From JACMLD01 sp039915085 (lineage in GTDB: Bacteria; Bacteroidota; Bacteroidia; Chitinophagales; Chitinophagaceae): a DNA stretch of 64,000 bases. Of this stretch, positions 59,314 to 64,000 are shown piece after piece; within the stretch, counting starts at the first letter, position 1; each line of letters opens with the position of its first letter. The stretch lies in the NCBI GenBank assembly GCA_039915085.1, contig JBDSOC010000179.1, positions 8,787 to 72,786 of the forward strand, given 5' to 3'. Under the pieces are notes generated by a model. The model was not told the origin of the DNA and did no database searches. It saw only the letters and a list, made by a program, of their open reading frames with translations. Position numbers and translations under genes: made by a program.

Positions 59314-62010
59314 CTATTTATTGGATTTCAGTTCACTTATTGTCTTTTTCAAATCATTTATCTGCTGTTGCAATTCTTTTACTGAATTGATCAGTACCGG
59401 CACCAGTTCTGCATAGTTCATCCCAAGGTTTTCTTTTTCTTCATCGCCTATTACTACCTGCGGAATTATCTTCCTTACTTCCTGTGCTATCAAACCAATT
59501 TTATTTTTCCCGGTATTGTCTTTCCAGTCATAGCTTACTGGCTGCAGTTTCAATACTTCTTTTAAACCATATGAAAGCGGCTGAATATTTTTCTTCAGTC
59601 TTATATCTGATGTCTGAATGGTTCCGTTTGCGGCCCATACTGCCGACCAGCGGTTTGTAGAATTTCCATTGGAATAGGTATTGTCCTGGCCGGGCACCAA
59701 CCCCGTACTGGTAATCCGCATACGCTCTGTATTGATACTGGCTGTGGTAGTATAAAAAATAAGGCTTTTATTATTGGTAGCGTTACCAATTACAAAATCA
59801 TTACCTGTCGTGTACAGGTAGGCGTTATTAATTCCTCCCAAAATACCGGTTGCAGTATAGGTACTTGAATTAATGCCCATATCTATGTAATTAATACTCT
59901 CGTTTCCATTATCTGCAGTGGCTACTACATCCGAACTAGCGCCCGTACCGGCATTGCCGTTCTGAATATTTAACTGGGCATAGCTATTGGTATTTCCTTT
60001 ACCTACAATTACATTTTGAAAATTGGCCGTTCCGCTGGCACCTGCATCCACCAAAAATTTCTCACGGTTAGAACCAGAAAAACTTTCTGTACCTATACCA
60101 ACAGCAAGACTGGTGCTGCTGCGATCGCCCAGTATAATTTCATTGGGAAGCGTAGCGGAGGTATTATACCCAATAGCTGTGGAATTAGCGGCCGTGCTTG
60201 TGGCTGATGCACCTGCGCCAATGGCAGTGGCATTTGCGACAAAGGTTATATTGGCACCGTTTCCGATAGCCACTCCATTGGTACCATTTACAACAGCGGC
60301 ATTACCAATGGCAATTGCCGGACTTAAGCTATAGCCTACTGTAGCACCTGTTCCTATAGCTATTGAGCTGGCACTGTTTGAAGCAGCAGTGGTACCAATT
60401 GCTATTGCACTGGCTGCATTGGTTACCGTTTTGTTTGCCGGTGTACTGTTACTGCCTATTGAAATGGAATTGGAAGAATTAGCCGTTGCATTGTCTCCAA
60501 TTGCTACTGCATCAGTAATACTGTATGAAGTAACGGCCGCAGGCCCTATGGCCACTGAATTTAGACTATTTGAAGCAGCACCATTCCCGATGGCAAATGA
60601 ATTATTGCCATTGGTGGCCGCGCTGTTTCCTATAGAAAATGAATTATCTGCATTGGCTGCAGCACTGTTACCAATGGCATAACTGCCAGGGTGGTTGAAG
60701 CCAACGTTGGCACCGCTTCCCAACGCATATGCATTTGTTGAATTGCTGGTGCTTGCACCTGTACCCAACGCAAGTGAATTCTGATCAAAGCGTCCTACCT
60801 GCGTACTGTTTACTTTCAATACAAATGCCTGCGCATCTGTAGTACCCAAAAAATTGGTAGAAGGATTGGTACCCGCATTGCCAATAAGTGACCATGCGCT
60901 GATTGCAGTTGGACTAATTTTTTTTACCACACCATTTAGTATGGTAAGTACACTGTCTGTATTGGCACCAGTTTGCACGCCTGCCAGGTATAAAGGATTG
61001 GAAGCTGCGTTTATATGCAATTTATAAGAAGGATTAATTGTACCAATGCCCACATTACCGGAACCGTCTATCCGCATTCTTTCATTGGAAGCTTGCGAAG
61101 TACCACCCGTCATCAATACAAGTGATTTACCTGATACACCTGTTCCTATTAAAAAATTCTGACCCATATTATAGAGGTAGGCATCATTGGATGCACCCAT
61201 AACACCATTTGCATAGGCACTTCCATTTATCCCCATGTCTACATAGTTGGTAATTTCACTTCCATTATCTGCTGTGGCTACTACATCCGAAGATGCACTT
61301 GTGCCAGAAGAAAGGTTTTGGATATTTAATTGCAGGTAGCTGTCAATGGAACCTTTACCAACAATGGCATTTACTGAACTGGTAGTACCCGCATTTACCA
61401 GTAATTTTTCAGGGAATGTGCTGTTAAATGTTGCCGTACCAACGCCCAGGTTACCGGTGCTGGTTAACCGCATCTTTTCTGTATTGTTGGTAATAAAAGG
61501 AAAATCATAATTATTAATAGTGCCCAGTGTTTTTAAAGAAGCCACGCTGTTTCCGCCCTGGCTCCAGTTTGTACCAGAACCTGTTGGCAAACTTTGTGCA
61601 CTTACGTTCCAGTTAACACCATTACTTACTACCCGTACACTTTCATTGGCTTCGTCCAGGAGCCAGGTACTAAGCCCGTCTATTGTCTGTGATGAAGTAG
61701 TTGCAACAGTTAAAAGCGATATAGTGGAGCTGACATTTTTAATCCAGTAGGCGCGGCCAACACAGGTGGCAGCATCGGGCAATGTAACAGTAGCAGCCGA
61801 CGTTCCTGTAAACACGAGCATATTATCTGTTGCAGTAGCAGTATTGCTTGTTGTAAATGCGCGGTAATTCATAGAGAGTGAACCGCGGATATCTAAAGTT
61901 GAATTGGGACTTGTTGTACCAACTCCAATTTGCGCACCGGCATGCATTGCATATAATAGAATAATAGCAAAAACGGCGATAAACTTGCTGGTCCTGGTAG
62001 TTAATTTCAT
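59314..62010 (-). CDS. Surface adhesin with YadA-like head repeats and tail-fibre chaperone domain
   Basis: 898 residues. Signal peptide (FIAVFAIILLYAMHAGAQ), an N-terminal module shared with the next protein (IGVGTTSPNSTLDIRGSLS, TIDGLSTWLLDEANESVR), then about 410-635 of 14-residue head repeats (NSFAIGNGAASNSLNSVAIG type) as in trimeric YadA-like adhesins. A second module follows, and at about 800-898 there is an intramolecular-chaperone (peptidase S74) domain with TSDIRLKKNIQPL and IGLIAQEVRKIIPQV, then a coiled-coil end. S74 domains trimerise phage fibres and then cut themselves off. Here it probably folds a trimeric cell-surface fibre. Confidence 0.88.
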   Translation of the reverse strand: MKLTTRTSKFIAVFAIILLYAMHAGAQIGVGTTSPNSTLDIRGSLSMNYRAFTTSNTATATDNMLVFTGTSAATVTLPDAATCVGRAYWIKNVSSTISLLTVATTSSQTIDGLSTWLLDEANESVRVVSNGVNWNVSAQSLPTGSGTNWSQGGNSVASLKTLGTINNYDFPFITNNTEKMRLTSTGNLGVGTATFNSTFPEKLLVNAGTTSSVNAIVGKGSIDSYLQLNIQNLSSGTSASSDVVATADNGSEITNYVDMGINGSAYANGVMGASNDAYLYNMGQNFLIGTGVSGKSLVLMTGGTSQASNERMRIDGSGNVGIGTINPSYKLHINAASNPLYLAGVQTGANTDSVLTILNGVVKKISPTAISAWSLIGNAGTNPSTNFLGTTDAQAFVLKVNSTQVGRFDQNSLALGTGASTSNSTNAYALGSGANVGFNHPGSYAIGNSAAANADNSFSIGNSAATNGNNSFAIGNGAASNSLNSVAIGPAAVTSYSITDAVAIGDNATANSSNSISIGSNSTPANKTVTNAASAIAIGTTAASNSASSIAIGTGATVGYSLSPAIAIGNAAVVNGTNGVAIGNGANITFVANATAIGAGASATSTAANSTAIGYNTSATLPNEIILGDRSSTSLAVGIGTESFSGSNREKFLVDAGASGTANFQNVIVGKGNTNSYAQLNIQNGNAGTGASSDVVATADNGNESINYIDMGINSSTYTATGILGGINNAYLYTTGNDFVIGNATNNKSLIFYTTTASINTERMRITSTGLVPGQDNTYSNGNSTNRWSAVWAANGTIQTSDIRLKKNIQPLSYGLKEVLKLQPVSYDWKDNTGKNKIGLIAQEVRKIIPQVVIGDEEKENLGMNYAELVPVLINSVKELQQQINDLKKTISELKSNK

Positions 62011-62078
62011 GATTGATAGTTCTGGTATTATTTAATTTTCTATACTCAGGTTAATTGTCAGCCATCTGTTTTTTTCTT

Positions 62079-63680
62079 CTAATTTATTCTTCTCCATTCA
62101 GTTCCATCGGATAATATTTCATAAAAGTTTGATCCTGCGGTTACAGGTAAGCTTACAGTAGTGGAAGCTGCATCTGTCCTTACCGTTTGAGATAAAGTTA
62201 TTACGCCTGTACCCTGGTTTAATAAACGGTAAATTCTGCCGGGACAAGTATTTGCCAGCGGCAATGTCCATGTTGCAGCGGCACCAGTATTGATAACCAC
62301 ATAATCGGTTGTCAGGAGTGTATAAACACCGCTATTGCTGCGGTAGGTAACAGCCAGTGAACCTGTAACAGACAGCGTAGAATTTGGATTATTATTTCCG
62401 ATACCTACGTTACCGGTTCCGGAAATCCGCATACGTTCAGCAGCATTTGCCGGCGTGGCCCCCGGGGTAGTAAAAAAGATAAGCGATTTGTTGTTACCTA
62501 AATTACCCAGTGTAAAATCATTTCCTGCAGCATAGAGATAGCTATTATTAATGCCATTTAAAACGGGTATTGCAGAATTATTGTAGGCGCTTGAATTAAT
62601 GCCCATATCTATATAATTAGACGTCTCAGTACCATTATCGGCGGTAGCCACCAGATCTGAACTGGCACTTGCCGTGGCTGATCTATTTTGCACATTAATC
62701 TGCAGGTAGTTGTCAATACTTCCTTTCCCCGTCATAAGATTATAAGAACCTGTAGTACCCGCGTCAATTAATAATTTTTCAGGATTGGTTGCATTGAATG
62801 CATTGGACCCTACAGCCATTCTTCCACTTTGCAGGCGCATAATTTCTGAGATACCAGATATGTAATTATAACTTTTGAAAAGGATGGGCTCATCTCCGTC
62901 ATCACCGATAATAAATTCAAACCCACCATTATTGTTTGTTCCGGTTGAACCGAATTCAAAATAATCAGTACCGGCAGAACTTCCTTTAACCCTGAAGTTG
63001 CCATTTGCATCAGTATACATTTTAGGCTTATAGAAAGAGGCATTAGGTGCCTCAAACTGTAAAGCCGAACGCACATAAGTCACTTTTTCATTGTCATCAT
63101 TATAATCGGTAAATCCTTGTGTAAGGCCAAGTGTCTGGCGTCTTCCAAATTCCAGGTAAGATTGTCCATTTGATTTCAGTATCATTTGTTTATCGTCACT
63201 GGTTCCCAAAAAATTAATAGCCGGGTTAATATTGCTGTTACCGGTCTGGCTCCAGCTGATACTTAAACTGCTGGGCAGATAGCTTACAACATTCCAGTTA
63301 GTTCCGTTGCTAATTACGGTTACGGTCTGATATAAATCAGTTAATGTCCAGCTTGTTAATCCATCAATTGTTTGTGAAGCAGTCGTAGCGATGGTCAAAA
63401 CTGGTGTTGGCCCTGTTAAACTTGCATTTTTTACCTGGTAGCTTCTTCCTGCAATAGAAACCGCAGTAGGCAATGTGAGGGTTGCGGCGCTAGTTCCTGT
63501 AAAAACTAAAAAATTATCCGTAATACTGGCAGATGTACTTGCTGTAAATGTTCTTAAACCGGTAGAAAGAGAGCCACGAACATCCAACGTTGAATTGGGT
63601 GTAGTTGTACCTACACCTATTTGCGCAAACAAAGCATTTGTAAAAAATATCAGGGCAAAAAACAACCAAAGTTTTTTCAT
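62079..63680 (-). CDS. Surface protein, shortened relative of the adjacent adhesin
   Basis: 533 residues from the ATG at 63680 (clean signal peptide MKKLWLFFALIFFTNALFAQ); the frame opens 12 codons earlier. The N-terminus repeats the IGVGTTTPNSTLDVRGSLS and TIATTASQTIDGLTSW modules of the neighbouring 898-residue protein, and the middle matches its NYIDMGINSSAYNNS segments. It lacks the head repeats and the S74 chaperone domain, ending in a second copy of the N-terminal module (NSTLSVTGSLAVTYRSNSGV). The two genes are tandem duplicates that diverged. It is first in the three-gene operon. Confidence 0.85.
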   Translation of the reverse strand: MKKLWLFFALIFFTNALFAQIGVGTTTPNSTLDVRGSLSTGLRTFTASTSASITDNFLVFTGTSAATLTLPTAVSIAGRSYQVKNASLTGPTPVLTIATTASQTIDGLTSWTLTDLYQTVTVISNGTNWNVVSYLPSSLSISWSQTGNSNINPAINFLGTSDDKQMILKSNGQSYLEFGRRQTLGLTQGFTDYNDDNEKVTYVRSALQFEAPNASFYKPKMYTDANGNFRVKGSSAGTDYFEFGSTGTNNNGGFEFIIGDDGDEPILFKSYNYISGISEIMRLQSGRMAVGSNAFNATNPEKLLIDAGTTGSYNLMTGKGSIDNYLQINVQNRSATASASSDLVATADNGTETSNYIDMGINSSAYNNSAIPVLNGINNSYLYAAGNDFTLGNLGNNKSLIFFTTPGATPANAAERMRISGTGNVGIGNNNPNSTLSVTGSLAVTYRSNSGVYTLLTTDYVVINTGAAATWTLPLANTCPGRIYRLLNQGTGVITLSQTVRTDAASTTVSLPVTAGSNFYEILSDGTEWRRIN

Positions 63681-63825
63681 GAGCGGAGGTTTAATCTGGT
63701 TTTCTCCAATGAGCAAGTGATAAACGCAAATTTCAAATTTTAATTTAATTTTAATGCCAGTTTTTTGGAACAGTGATTACCTATAGGAGTATAAGTGTTT
63801 ACATAGCGTCGGCAGCGCCTAAAGA

Positions 63826-64000
63826 CTATTCTTTCATCTTTTTATCTGCTTTAGACAACCCGGTCGGATCAGTCTTTTTCTTCTTGTTCTTATCGTGGTT
63901 CCATTCCCAGTTAATACCTACTACAAAATACCTTTCACCAGCAAAGGGATTAAAACTGTACAACGGAAAACTCCATTGATTGTATGAAAAACCCACCAGT
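63826..64000 (-). CDS. C-terminal end of a probable outer-membrane beta-barrel protein
   Basis: Only the last 58 codons lie in the window. The visible sequence (GFSYNQWSFPLYSFNPFAGE then RYFVVGINWEWN) alternates polar and aromatic residues like the closing strands of a barrel. It is then followed by an unusual highly charged tail of about 23 residues (DKNKKKKTDP ... DKKMKE). A classical barrel ends at the aromatic residue, so the lysine-rich extension is atypical. The family cannot be decided from this piece. Confidence 0.55.
   Translation of the reverse strand, partial: LVGFSYNQWSFPLYSFNPFAGERYFVVGINWEWNHDKNKKKKTDPTGLSKADKKMKE

Noticed and set aside
60110..60780. Regularly repeated DNA that could suggest a CRISPR or satellite array
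   Set aside because: The periodicity is in-frame with 14-residue YadA-like head repeats inside a coding sequence; repeats are degenerate and there are no spacers.
59314..62010. Possible prophage, because of the tail-fibre-type chaperone domain
   Set aside because: No other phage gene (capsid, terminase, integrase) is near; the protein has a signal peptide and sits with a type IX cargo, so it is a bacterial surface protein.
1..64000. tRNA, rRNA, riboswitch and CRISPR genes
   Set aside because: Intergenic regions were read on both strands; no cloverleaf with a TTCRA-type arm, no rRNA core and no known riboswitch core was recognised. A covariance-model scan would be decisive.

Overview
The window looks like a chromosomal segment of an A+T-rich Bacteroidota, most probably Chitinophagaceae (Chitinophagales). 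Supporting signs are a SusC/SusD outer-membrane pair, two proteins with Por-type (type IX secretion) C-terminal sorting domains, many lipoproteins and signal-peptide enzymes for glycans, TPR-bearing hybrid sensor kinases, a Bacteroidota-type promoter (TTG-N19-TAnnTTTG) and almost no Shine-Dalgarno sequences. No tRNA, rRNA, CRISPR array, complete insertion sequence or prophage was seen.

Layout. 1-1700: end of a YcaQ-like DNA-binding protein and small unrecognised proteins. 1703-8017: a PL8 polysaccharide lyase, a large caspase-TPR-membrane-MORN protein and a ScyD/ScyE-type lipoprotein. 8475-15969: ribokinase with a sugar permease, a Tat-exported glycosidase, a CBM6 lipoprotein, an HtrA-like protease and a histone-H1-like protein. 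15983-21580: GH92 mannosidase, DUF1080 lipoprotein, esterase and sugar isomerase, probably one glycan/3-keto-sugar locus. 21667-26915: signalling block of two related histidine kinases, a receiver and a receiver-adenylate cyclase. 27071-35325: housekeeping and stress-type genes (ester cyclase, HD hydrolase, YitT, HAD, DJ-1, GH18, a basic protein, a T9SS cargo). 35722-38282: a NarL-type two-component pair. 38414-46882: glycan-processing genes (formylglycine-generating enzyme, GH127, GH43, GH106-like) with a decayed beta-helix gene. 46960-49516: a LytS/LytTR pair. 49606-57758: diheme cytochrome, VOC protein, SusD, SusC, DeoR regulator and a lone receiver. 57863-63680: a three-gene surface-protein operon with YadA-like head repeats and a tail-fibre-type chaperone domain. 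63826-64000: end of an outer-membrane protein.

How the genes fit together. Several loci take plant- or animal-type polysaccharides apart outside the cytoplasm: PL8 for glycosaminoglycan-like chains, GH92 for mannan or N-glycan, GH127/GH43/GH106 for pectin or arabinogalactan side chains. The SusCD pair would import oligosaccharides under DeoR control. FGE would activate sulfatases encoded elsewhere. Three separate histidine-kinase loci dominate regulation.

The least explained parts are the caspase-MORN protein, whose N-terminus resembles an effector-associated constant component (EACC1) domain, the four-site operator over the DeoR promoter, several very small genes followed by strong terminators, and hairpin elements at 6724, 42640 and 51662.
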